In this document: positions 24,001 through 36,000 of the stretch, one piece after another | Layout of the letters: each line of letters opens with the position of its first letter | Numbering within the stretch: position 1 is the stretch's first letter | Source of the DNA: Nelumbo lutea | Lineage: Eukaryota > Streptophyta > Magnoliopsida > Proteales > Nelumbonaceae | DNA length: 64,000 bases | Direction: 5' to 3' | Assembly (NCBI GenBank): GCA_022828595.1 | Contig: JAKGHH010000002.1 | Span: 84,226,076-84,290,075, forward strand | Position numbers and translations under genes: made by a program | The notes under the pieces: generated by a model | The model's database searches: none | Told to the model about the DNA's origin: nothing | Seen by the model: the letters and a program-made list of their open reading frames with translations, nothing else

Positions 24001-27000
24001 GTCTTTATATTATAAATTAGGTTTATCTAAATCCCAAATCCCTTTTCTAAAGAATTTTAATACTACAAATCTTTATATATGTATATGTATGTGTATATTA
24101 TTGGATCAGATTGGATCAAGCAATATCTGAATTGATCTGATTACAGATCATATTTTCAGATCAATTAATGGCTAAATGGATATCTGAATCCAACCTAAAT
24201 GAATTGGATAAAATATTTGGATCAGATTAAATTCAATTCATTTGCAGTTCTGCTCACAAGAAGGCAGCTTTTGTGCATTTGTAAATAATCTTCCACCTTT
24301 TTTTTGGATGGAGAGAAGAAAAACTCCTCAAAGAGGCTTGCCAAGTCCCTGGGGGTGCCCATCTGCATCCAAAGAGGCCAAAGAATCGAATGTATGAGAT
24401 GTAACAGGAGATATTAGTAGGTGTAAGGTAGTTTCACCAGTTGCCATGCATACAGCAAATTTTCAGAGATAGAGTTCTTGTATCTAACTTTGTTGGCTAT
24501 TAGGTGATTGTACTCTTACTCCTTTGCTTTGTTTAAAATAATAAAACTCTTTTGATCTTGGTACTGATGAAACACTTTGTCTTGTTTTCTTTTATTTGAT
24601 AAGTATCACTCTCTCCCATTGGCTGTAAGTGTGCTTGTCCATGCCCATGCTGTATTTATGTTCTCAGCTCAGCTCAGCTCAATCAAGTCTCAACTATTTT
24701 CTGTTGGCTAGTCTTTCTCCACTGTTCCACATGTCTTATCCATATTTTAACTATTAAATTACAAAGTCCTCTTCTTGTCTCATTTCCAGTACTTGTGTAG
24801 TTCTATTCATGTTCTTTCCTTTTCCTTGCCCTTTTAGACCCTTCAACTTGCAACAAGATGCTTGTCGCTATTGCAGATATTATTATTCATTCTTCAGTGC
24901 ACTTGATAAATCATCTCAACCAATTTTAAGTAATCTTGCCTTGCCTCCTTATTGGTGCTGCTGTTAATCTCCTTTTATCATAGATATGCTCACTTTTATG
25001 GTAGCTTATGGTCTATGCTGCAACAAAGTATGGTTAATATCTGCATGATTGTCAAGATGTGATTTACTTCACAAATGAGTGCGCATTGATGTTGGCAGCT
25101 TTTTCTACTTCTTTCCTGCTTCAGATAGTGTTGTCCTTTTATTTGTTATTATGCTTGGATAACATACCCAATATTTTTGACCATGCCAGGTTGTATCACC
25201 TGTCAAAATGACATTTGAAATGTAAGACTTTAAATTATTTTTATCAGATTATTTTTTTATCCTTTTCACTCTATTCATCATTTCTTCATCACTTTTTTTT
25301 TTCTTGGTTATACAGATATGCCACATGTGTGATTCCCATAAGTGCCTTCTTCGCATCAAGCCTTTGGTAAGTACTTGGTGCAGCAGGTCTGGGTTTGGTT
25401 TAGTTCATGATGTACTTTTTCTTCACACAATGATGTTTTTTTTTTTTGAATAACTGAAAATTCTTCACACAATGACAAAAGCATGAGTTGCTGTCTTTTA
25501 TGTACTTTCTGATAATGTTCAGTTCTATGTTAGTTTGCATTCATTTGGAATGGAGTGAAATCATGCACTTGCTACTATTACAAAATTTTCTTAAATTTCC
25601 ATTTACTTGTAAATCTGATCTTCTTATTAAGCGGCTTGACTATTGTACTTTTGTTATCATTTAAGCAAATGTCACTCAGCAGGACTGCTCTTAGCACTTA
25701 TATCATGCCAAGTCAACACTTTTCCCTATGTTTGACATTCTTAGTCGCTTTTATCTTTGCTTCCAACAGTATGTGTGTTGTAGATCTATTGTCTTCTATA
25801 GAAAGATAAATGAGCTTGAGATAGTTTATGTGCCATTTTGTTCAGCATCTTTAGTGTAACACTTCTCTTTCAAACCTGGTACAATAATATAGTACATACT
25901 TCCACTCGCCTTAATAGTCATAACAAATTTTAATTAACAAGTATTAAAGACATAACCCTTGAATTTTGTCTTTGTAAAAAGGTAAATAGTCACGTTTTTA
26001 TTTCATCTCCTGCTTTTTTCTGAATTCCCCCTATTTTGAAAGAAAAAACAGTTGTTTGATTCATGTCTAGGGGGTGCATTTAGAGACTGTAATGGGGAAA
26101 ATCAAAATGGAATTATCCTAGCCATCAAGATTTGGCAATTCCATTCAAGTAGAATTACAAGCTGTTACTCAAGAACTAAAATTTGTAGTATCTTCTGGAT
26201 TTTGGGATATTATGGTAGAAGAGGATTCTAAAACCACCATATCCTAGCTGAATGGTGAGTTGGATGGTCCATGGAAGCTTAAACATTTGATAAGAGAAGC
26301 TAGGCAATTGGTAGCAAACTAGGTGCTAGCTTCTTCTGGATTCCTTGTTCTGCCAACACACTTGCTGACACAATAGCTTGTGAAGGTGCTAACCAGGGAT
26401 GCAAATGCTATCCGTTTCTCTGAATTTGAATTTGATCACATTAAGGGTGATCTAAATTCAATCCATTTATCTAATATGGATCCACTCCTATCCGATCCAA
26501 TAAAACCCAATTTGACTCGATTGAAATAAATATGCTCATTTATACTTAAAATCTATATTGTATCTATTAGTAAAGTTGGTTTGAATGTTGTGTTTTTACT
26601 AAATTGTCATAAGTTCAAGTTTATACAAGTCATTTCAATTTGCTTTGTTCATGAAATACAATATAGTCATTTTGATCAGGGGCCATTACTTGGTGAAAAC
26701 ACATTTGAAGTCTGAGGACAGTCACCGATGACCCAGTACCTGTGATGGTCACTAGGTGTCCCTCCGAATATGGAGGCGTGGGATCAAACCTGCATTAACA
26801 TATGCTCTCCATCGGTAAGGTTGGTGTGCGCCACGTGCACTCTGCTCTATCCCCCTGTAATGTGTAATATGTAATGCCAAAAAAAAGTCCGAGAAAGGCC
26901 ACTTTGTGTGAAAAATGCCAAAGGTTAGGACCATACCCATTCTGCCCTTCCCAAGACCCTAGATAGCTGGTACCAACATTAGGCAATGATTTTTTTTTTA

Positions 27001-30000
27001 AATATTTTGATCAACTTAATACTATTCAATATCCAATTGCAATCTGAATTTAATTCGAATCCAATGGATACAATTTCACCTGAATTCAAATATAAATGAA
27101 ACAAATTTGGATCTACCTATATCTGATTTGATTCAATCTGTTTGCATCCCTTCTGTTAATGGACATGATTTGGTATGGGGACAACATTGTTTGGACTAGG
27201 ATCAGAAACAGGAATGTATGGGGGCATCCTACTAGGGGCATGAGGAGCTAAATAGCTAGTTACTATCTTGTTCAGAACCATCAAACAAAGCTAAGAAGTT
27301 AAGGTTAATGGACAAAATAATATGCTGTGAAGTTGTCCTGTGAACTTTAAGAGTCAAAATTACATGATAGAGTGGGTTCAAGCAAAATTTCAACTCATAA
27401 AAAGTGCAAATTATTCTAATAGATTAACCAAATAATCTATTGCACAAACAAAGACTAAGATTTAACTTCATGTTTGAAAAGAATTTTGAGCTAGCTCAAA
27501 GTGGCAATCATGTCCATTATGTGGGCAATGCTATGCTACTTCACATATCGGCAACATTATTGCCAACTTATGTTATAATACCAGCTCTTGTACTCTATAT
27601 AGTGCCAATAGTTTTCATTGAGGAATGTGTCAATTCTGGTAATATTTTGTGTCAGTGCCCATGGAAACACAAATAGGTTGCAGAAATATTGTGATCTAGT
27701 TCAAGCACTGGTTTTGATTGGGATTTGGGCCTAAAAAGGGGTCTATGGGTGGGCAATGATATGCCACTCCACATATCTACAATGTTGTTGCCAACTTATG
27801 TTATAATACCATTCTTGTACGCTATATAGCGCCAATGGTTTTCATTGGGGAATATGTCAGTTCTGGTAATATTTTGTGTAGTGCCCATAGAAATGGAAAT
27901 ATGATGTGGAAATATTGTGATCTAGTTCAAGCACTGGTTTTGATTGGGATTTGGGCCTAATAAGGGGTCTAAGGGATTCAGAATTTAACGGTGTCTTGGC
28001 TCTTCTTCATATCCTTGAAGGGGTTTTCTTGGATCCATTCAAACCCGATAGTCGAATTTCGACTCGCTCCTCTGCTGGTACCTTCTCTTGTGCTTCCTTT
28101 TTTGAGGTCTTAACCCTCAGATGGTTTGGGGCAACCTTTCTGTTAAGGAGGTTTGGAGTAAACCTATCCCTCCCAGAATTGTAGGTTTTTGTTGGGAAGT
28201 GTTACTGGAAAGAATAAAAACTTGTGATTTGCTCCTAAGAAAAAGACCGAGTTGGTGCTTATCCCCTCATTGGTGTGTTCTCTATAAAATTAATGGAGAG
28301 TCTTGCTATCACTCATTAATCTCTTGCCCCTGTTGTAATTTTGATAGGAATGATTTTTCTCCTTGTTTGGGTGGTAGGTGGAACCCCCTACCTAAATGCA
28401 AAGTTTGTTTGCCTCTACATTTTTTAGTTGGCCAAATAAGAGGGGAAGATTGATGTGGAGATGTTTAAGAGCTGTTTGTCGGGCCATTTGGGAGGAAAGT
28501 AATTCAAGGATATTCTGAGATAGGGAAAGAAGCAGATAGGCTATTATTGAGGTCTTCACTGTTAGAGTGGTTCAGTGGGGTAAATCTTTGGAGTTATTTG
28601 CTGATTTTCAGCTTTTCAGTGGGTGATATAATGAGAAATTGGAAGGAAGTGGCTTGTTCAGACTGACATAAGTCTGTTACAAGCCCGATATGGTCTCCAT
28701 CACTTCCTGGTTTTATTAAGCTCAATTTTGATGGGGTAGTGCATGCAATCCAGGTCCATCAGGTATTTGTGGTGCTTTCAGGAACAAGGAGGGCAGAATC
28801 ATTGGTCTATTTTCAGGGCCAATAGGTGAAGGGGATTCTTTGAGGGCTGAGATTTTGGCCATGTTGGTAGGCATGCAAAGAGCAAAGGACGTGGACATTA
28901 GTAAGTTGGTTATAGAAGGGGGACTCAAAGCTGGTGGTGGGTTGGCTGCAAAAGGAAGAAATTGGACTTTGGAACTACAACAGGGAAAGAAAGAAATTTA
29001 AATGGCTGATGCAAGGCATATATGTGAGATTAAATCGGGTTAAAAGAACTGCTAATGGGTTTGCTGATGCTTTAGCAAAACAAGGGATGGGAAGAATTCA
29101 GTTGTTTTGGACTTAACTATAACTTTATTTTAGTTTTTGTGGAGAGTTAAGAGATTTTATCTCTTCTCTTTTGTAATTTCTATCTTTTAATGAAATATGC
29201 AGTTATTGATCAAAACAAGAAAAAGAAATGTATGGACATTTTAAACTTTATAAAGATATCCTATTGGATTTATTTTACTGGATACCAACTTTTTCTGTGT
29301 TGTCATTCTATATCTGGAGGATAATAGCTGTTTTTTATCAGAAAGAAGATAATATTTGTTTTTTGTTATTTCTTAGTGATGTCACTATTCAATCTATTTA
29401 CAGCCTTCCATGTTAATTTCATACTTTGTTATCTATCTTGGTTCTGAAAAGTAAATTTTATACTTGCAGGTTTGGCAACACTGCTTATTTGCACATTTCT
29501 GTTGCCTTCATCCAGATGCTTAAAGCCCTAAGTATGTTGGTATCATCTGCATATCATTTCTCTTGATTTCATGACTGTACCCTAGAGAAGTACTAAATGT
29601 TGACAGTTTACTCTTAAAATATGGGCTGATGCAGTGCCAGTGGCAACATTTCTCATGGCTGTTATATGTGGGACTGACAAATTAAGGTGCGACGTGTTCT
29701 TGAACATGGTGCTGGTCAGTGTTGGTGTTGTCATTTCCTCCTATGGGGAAATTCATTTCAATGTAATTGGTACAGTTTACCAGGTCACAGGCATATTTGC
29801 TGAAGCTCTTAGATTGGTCTTAACTCAAGTCCTTCTCCAAAAGAAGGGCTTGACATTAAATCCCATCACCAGCTTATATTACATAGCCCCATGCAGGTAT
29901 ACATTCTGATACTGAATACGCATCTTGTCCCCACTCTTTGTATATTTGTATTTATACATGTAAATTAGTATGTATCAGAGAAAATCATTACATGTTTATG

Positions 30001-33000
30001 GTTCATATTTCTCTGTTTTGAACAATTGAACCATGGGAAGGTGTGAAGATAATAAAATGTCACAAGTAAAAATTTCCTTATGAAAGAAGAGGAAGTCTTT
30101 CTGACTTTTATTTTTGAGCACTAGCTGATCTTAACAAGAGATCGCGCACACACATACACAAAGGCTAACCTGAGATAACTGCTCGGTATCAGCCCTTGAA
30201 GCAAAGCTAATTATTCAGCCCTTATTGAATCCCTGCGTCCAATTGGACCTGGGTTTGCAGTAAGAACATCACCTTCATTATTTCACAACACTTCACCAAT
30301 ATCTGTATTTCCTGGTTAAACCATTGAAATAGTTCAGCTTTGTCACCAATGGAGGGGACCAACTCATGAGGATGATATCCATGAGGAAGGGTGATTTTGG
30401 AGCCAATTTTTAAAATGGGGTGAGGGAAAGGGAGTCATGTGATTTTTACAATAGGTACAAGGGCCCAAAAAGTATATAGGATGTTATAATTATTTAGTTA
30501 TTGGAAATAGGGGAAAGTAATGTAATTTGTTCTCTTTCAACAACACTCCAAGTCAATGGGAGGAGGCGATAGGAAAAATTTTGTCTCTAAGTTGTTGGTG
30601 GATGGAATATCTCTGACTAGTCAAAATGAGATAGCTTGAGCCTTTGTGGATCATTTTAAATCAATCTTTAGGAGACCTTTGGAGGAGTCTAAGGCATGGT
30701 TGGAAATGAATTTTGAGTTGGATGAGATGAGATCAAAGAAGTTGTGTCTGTGCTAGATGTGGTGGTCGTAAGAGGCCTGTTCCCAAGGGTATTATGTATG
30801 GTAAGCCAACAAATCAAGGTATCACACAGCTGAATTTTCAATGCAACAAAAGATCAGTTGCAGAGGAACGTGCTGGGCGTAAGTTGGGTGGCCTGAAGGT
30901 TCTCAATTCCTACTGGACCGATGAGGATTCAACATACAAATACTATGAGATCATCTTGGTTGATGCTGCCCATAATGCGATCTGCAATGACCCTATGATC
31001 AACTGGATCTGCAAGCCTGTTCATAAGCACAGGGAGCTCCGGGGACCGACTTCTACTGGTAAAAAGTACAGGGGTCTCCATGGAAAGGGACACTTGGACC
31101 ACAAGGCAAGGCCATCCCGAAGGGCAAATTGGAAGAGAAACGACACCCTCTCTCTCGCTATCGTTAATGGAAGTGACATTTCTTGCAGTTCTTGTTGTGT
31201 TAGGATTGGATTTCATTTGTAGGACTCAGTAGCCTGTTTGGGATAAAGAATGGGTTGGTTATAACAAGGAACAAATTCATATTTTGGCAGATTTTATACG
31301 CTATATTTATTTAAGTTGTTTTATCAAAAAGATGGAGCCAATGCACTTTGGCTTGATGGTATTACGATGGTTTTCTATCAAGATTGCTGGGAAATGTTAA
31401 AGGAGGATCTACATAAGGTATTCAATGAGTTTTTTGGGCGGGGTAAAATTAACTAAACCCAAGACTTAATTCCACCATTATTACATTAATCCCAAAGAAA
31501 TATGAAGTTATGCATCCTAAGGATTTTAGCATAGTTGCATCCTAGGTGGTGAAATCTATAAATATAAAATCTATGTTTATACTACAATATGTTTAAGAAG
31601 AAGAAGGGAAGAGAATAGGGGTGGAACCCCTATTTTTTTGGAAAAAAAAGCATTGAATCAGGGTTGGAAGAAGAAGAAGAAGAAAGAAGGGAGGAGAATA
31701 GGGGCGGAGGCCGCAGAGCCCCTGCTTTTTCGAAAAAAAAGCATTGAATCTGGAAGAAGAAGAAATTGGGCTGGAACTAGAAGCCTTTGGTTTTCTTCCC
31801 TCTTTAGTCGAGCAAAAACCCTTTCAAGACAACAAATGAACTAAAGAAATGAAAATGAGATGTATTCTATTAGTGTGGCTTAATAATAAAAGTTAACATG
31901 TAACCAATTGTATTTTAAAACAACATAATAGCCAATAAAAATATTAGAATAATAAATATGAAAAAATATTTCTTAAATTTATTTAGGCACTTGCCTAAGT
32001 CTCTGGGCGGTCGCCTAGTATACAAAATTATAGGCGTTTGGGCGAGGCGACACTGTAAAACCGCCTAGTCACCTAGTTGCCTAGGCGACAATGTAAAACC
32101 GCCTAGGCGTCGCCTTGACAACTATGGATTTTAAGCCAATTAGTCTGATCAATAGCTTGTATAAAATCATATTTTTTTTTGTAAGTGAGATAATTTTATT
32201 AATAAGATTGAAAAGGTGTAAAAACACCCTAGGAGGAGGCACGAGATGTTACCTCCCCTTTGGAAAGAGAATATAAACACACTCTTAACAGAAATACACT
32301 TATAAAGTAGCCTAGAACAAATCACCCTTTGAAGCCCCTTGTTTAGCCAAGGAATCAGCCATAGCATTTGCTGATCTGCTATCCCACTGAAAGCTTACAG
32401 TCATGTTTCTTGTTAGCCACTTGACTTTTTGGGAAGGTCTCTATAACCCCAGAAAACCGTATCCAGATCTGACAGCCAACCTACTACCACCTTAGAGTCC
32501 CCCTCAAATATTAAGTGTTCCACTCCAAGCTGGTTTGCAGCTTGTATTCCTTGTACTGCAGCCAATATCTCAGCCCTTGTAGAGTCACCAACACTCACTG
32601 ATCCAGAGTATAGGGATAAGATGTTACTATCATTATCTCTCAAAACCCCTCCTAAGCCTGAAGGCCCTGGATTACCTTGACTACTCCCATCAAAGTTCAG
32701 TTTAACCATTCCTTCCGGAGGAGGTTTCCATTCAGCTTTTACACTATTCTTTTTAAAAGTTGTGGAGGCAACCTCTGCCCAGCTTTTCCAAAGATCATCA
32801 AAGGAATAATTCATAAAAAGATGTGAAGTTTTCAACCAAAACATTGTTCTTGTCAAGATGCACTCCTTTACTTCAGCTAAATTTTTTTCCTTTTCTTGGA
32901 AAATTCTGGCATTCCTCTCCTCCCAAATGATCCACAAAATAGCTGCCCTTACGTACTTCCACATTGGTTTCCCTCTCTTTGTTGACCACCGGAAGGTAGT

Positions 33001-36000
33001 CAGATCAAAAAGCAGACCTACTTCGAAGGGCAAGTTCCACCTACACCCAATTCCAAATATTAGCAACCAAAGCACTAGATATCAGCAAGTGATGATAGTC
33101 CTCACTCTTTACTTTACACAAAATACACTAGTTTGGGGATAAACACAAATAAGTTCTCTTCTTTTGTAGGTTATCCAAGGTATTGATCTTACCATAATAA
33201 GCTTCCCAACAAAAGATAGCAACTTTAGGAGGTATAGGCCTTGACCAAAACTCTTTGACAGGGAAACCCCCAGATGAAGAAGAAGAGCAAAGGGATTTGA
33301 AAAAAGAAGAACAAGTGAAGGAACCATTTGAGGTCAGAGTCCAGATTCTTCTATCATGTTTGAGAGGGTCCAAACACACAAGAGTCTAGAAGAAGTAGAA
33401 GCTCAGAGACACAAGTTGATTCTTCATCCGTTAAACCTCTACGAAAACCAAAATCCCAATTTAAAGTCAAAGGAAGAATCGGAGGGGAAAGGAACCTTGA
33501 AATAGGCTTCTTTTTAAAAAGGGAAATGGAATAGAGGGAGGGAAAGCAATCTTTTAGAGGTTGATTACCCACCCAAACATTCTCCCAAAAGAGAACAGAA
33601 TTTCCAGAGCAAACATCATACCTTACAAACTTGAGGAAATCAGGTAGTCCTAAATAGGTCAAAGGCCACTCAAACCAGGTACACTCTAAACAGGCAGCTA
33701 TGGATTCCATCACCTCCCTAGTTAGGTTTAACCCTACCACACAACTTTTCTCAAAATTGATTTTCAAGTTAGAGGCACTTTCAAAATGAATTATCACATC
33801 TTTTAAAATTCTCACCTTCATCAAGTCAAAACCCTCACAAAAAATTATGATGTCATCTGCAAATTGAAGGTGTGTTACTAGAATTCTATCTCTACCTATT
33901 CTCCAACCTCTTATTGACCCAACCATGTTTGATTTTGATATCAGTCTACTTAGAGCATCCGCAACCAGTGTAAATAGAAAAGGGGACAGTGGATCACCTT
34001 ATCTTAGGCCCCTACAAGCTAGGAAAAAATCATTAACAACCCTAATAATTAGAATTGAGTAATGGCAGGAGGTAAGGCAACCATTGATCCAATTACACCA
34101 TCTAACCCCAAATCCACACTTTCTTAGAACCTCTAGCAAGAAGCTCCAATCCTCTAGATCATAGGCCTTTTCAAGATCCAATTTGCACAAAGCCTTTATT
34201 ACCCGATCTTCTCATCTCCTCTACACACTCATTTGCTATTAAGATCTGATCTATTATTTGTCTCCCCTGTAAAAGTTATTACCTTTTACTTATGTGATCT
34301 CTATCTATAAGGATGAGTATATTTCAGCCTTCGTGTTTCCTTCCAACTCCTCAGGGTTTGCTTGGGATTTGGGCCTTGGAAGAGGTGTTCGTGATTGTGA
34401 GGCTGATAGTGCTGTGACTTTGCTTCAAAACCTTGAAGGTGTTTCTTTAGACCCTTCACGGAATGAAAGTCGAGTTTGGACTCTTTCCCCCTCGGGTACC
34501 TTCACTTGTGCCTCATTTTTTCTGTCCTTGATTAGGTCAATTGACAGTAGAAGCCAACTTTCCAGCAAAAGATGTTTGGGGTGACCTATTCTGCATAAGA
34601 TTGGGTGATTCTGCTGGAAAGTAATTCTAGATAGAATCAATACTTGTGATCTTCTTCGAAGGAAAAGACCTAATTGGTGTTTGTTCCCCTCATTGGTGTA
34701 TCCTTTGTAAGGCTAACGGGGAGTCCTCCCATTACTTTTTTTTTTTTTTTAGAAAATTTAACCAGGATTCATTAAAGGAAGAAGAGGTACATCAGAAGAT
34801 GTACAAAGCAGGGGAAGAACCCCTACAAATTACAAAGGAGGAAGCTTGTCGCTATACAAATGCTCCAAATACACACCACATTTGGCTAAGCCATCTGCTG
34901 TATGATTGTGTTCCCTAGGAGTCCAAACTAATTTTACATTTAAACAGTCCAAAGAGTCCCTAGCCTCTGCCAAATAGTGACTCAATCTCCAAGGTTCTCC
35001 CTCTTTGTCTCTTAACCATTTTATAGTATTTGCTGAATCACCTGCAGTGATTAAATTCTGGATTCCCAAAATTTTTATTATTCTGATTCCTGTGAAAGCA
35101 GCCATCAGTTCAGCCTTTGTGGAATCGGCCAAACCAATTGGACTGCTGAAAGTCCAACAAATGTTGCTCCTTTCATCCCTTACTGTGCCTCCATTACCTG
35201 CTAAGCCAGGGTTACCTAAGGCACTTCCATCGAAGTTTAGGGTCACTACTCCTTCACTGATGGGGTCGGGATGTCTCAAGGATGTTTGATGGAGGTGAGG
35301 GAGAAACAGAAGGGGGAATGGTTTTCCTCCCATTACTTGTTAATCTCCTGTTCCCTTGCATTGTCAATTTGGGAATGGGTTTCCTCTTTCTTTGTGTGGT
35401 GGACCCTGCCAAATGTACAAAGACTGTTTAACCCTACTTTTTTAGTTGGCATAAGAGGGGAAGAGTTTTATGGAGATGTACTAGGGTCTAGGGCTGTAGT
35501 TTGCTGGACCTTATGGGAAGAGAGAATAGATTGTTTGAAGACAAAGAAAAGTAGGGATGCCCTAAGGCTGTGTTTGGTTTGAAGGAAAAAGTAGGGAAAG
35601 GAAGGGAAAGGTCTCACCTTAACAAACTTTGTATAGGTTTCCCTACCTTTTCCTTCAAACCAAACATACCATAATTGAAGTCATTACAGTTAGGGTGGTC
35701 CATTGGGTGAAAACTTTGAACCTCTTTAATGGTATTCCTGCCACCGACTTGATGAGAAAATGGAGAGAAGTGTCTGACTCTGCTTCTTTGAAAAAGATTC
35801 TTGTGCCAACTCGGATTCCTTCAATAAGTGGATTCATTAAATTGAATTTTGATATGGAAGTAGTGAAGGTAATTGTGGACCTTCAGGCATTGGAGGAGCA
35901 TTCAGGGATGAGGATGGCAGAAATAATAGCTCTATACTGTGGTTCTATTGGTGTAGGAGATTCTTTGAAGCTGAAATTGTAGCTGTGATGGAAGGAATTA

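Larger units (their letters stand above)
32169..34265 (-). mobile_element. LINE E, minus strand, 5'-truncated
   Basis: Poly-T at 32169-32179. Minus strand, 5' to 3': RT palm start [17 protein letters not shown] and LDLEKAYD (34250-34150), FADDIIIF (about 33850), zinc-binding region (33380-33110), RNase H with [19 protein letters not shown] (about 32650-32700), [22 protein letters not shown] and [11 protein letters not shown]. No matching target duplication found at the right end. Confidence 0.85.

Noticed and set aside
26752..26986. Minus-strand frames of about 60 codons
   Set aside because: Overlapping frames in the island of a TIR element, with no similarity or conserved start.
30120..30440. 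Possible gene fragment upstream of LINE D
   Set aside because: Some exon-like phrases but no frame longer than about 30 codons and no family I could recognise.
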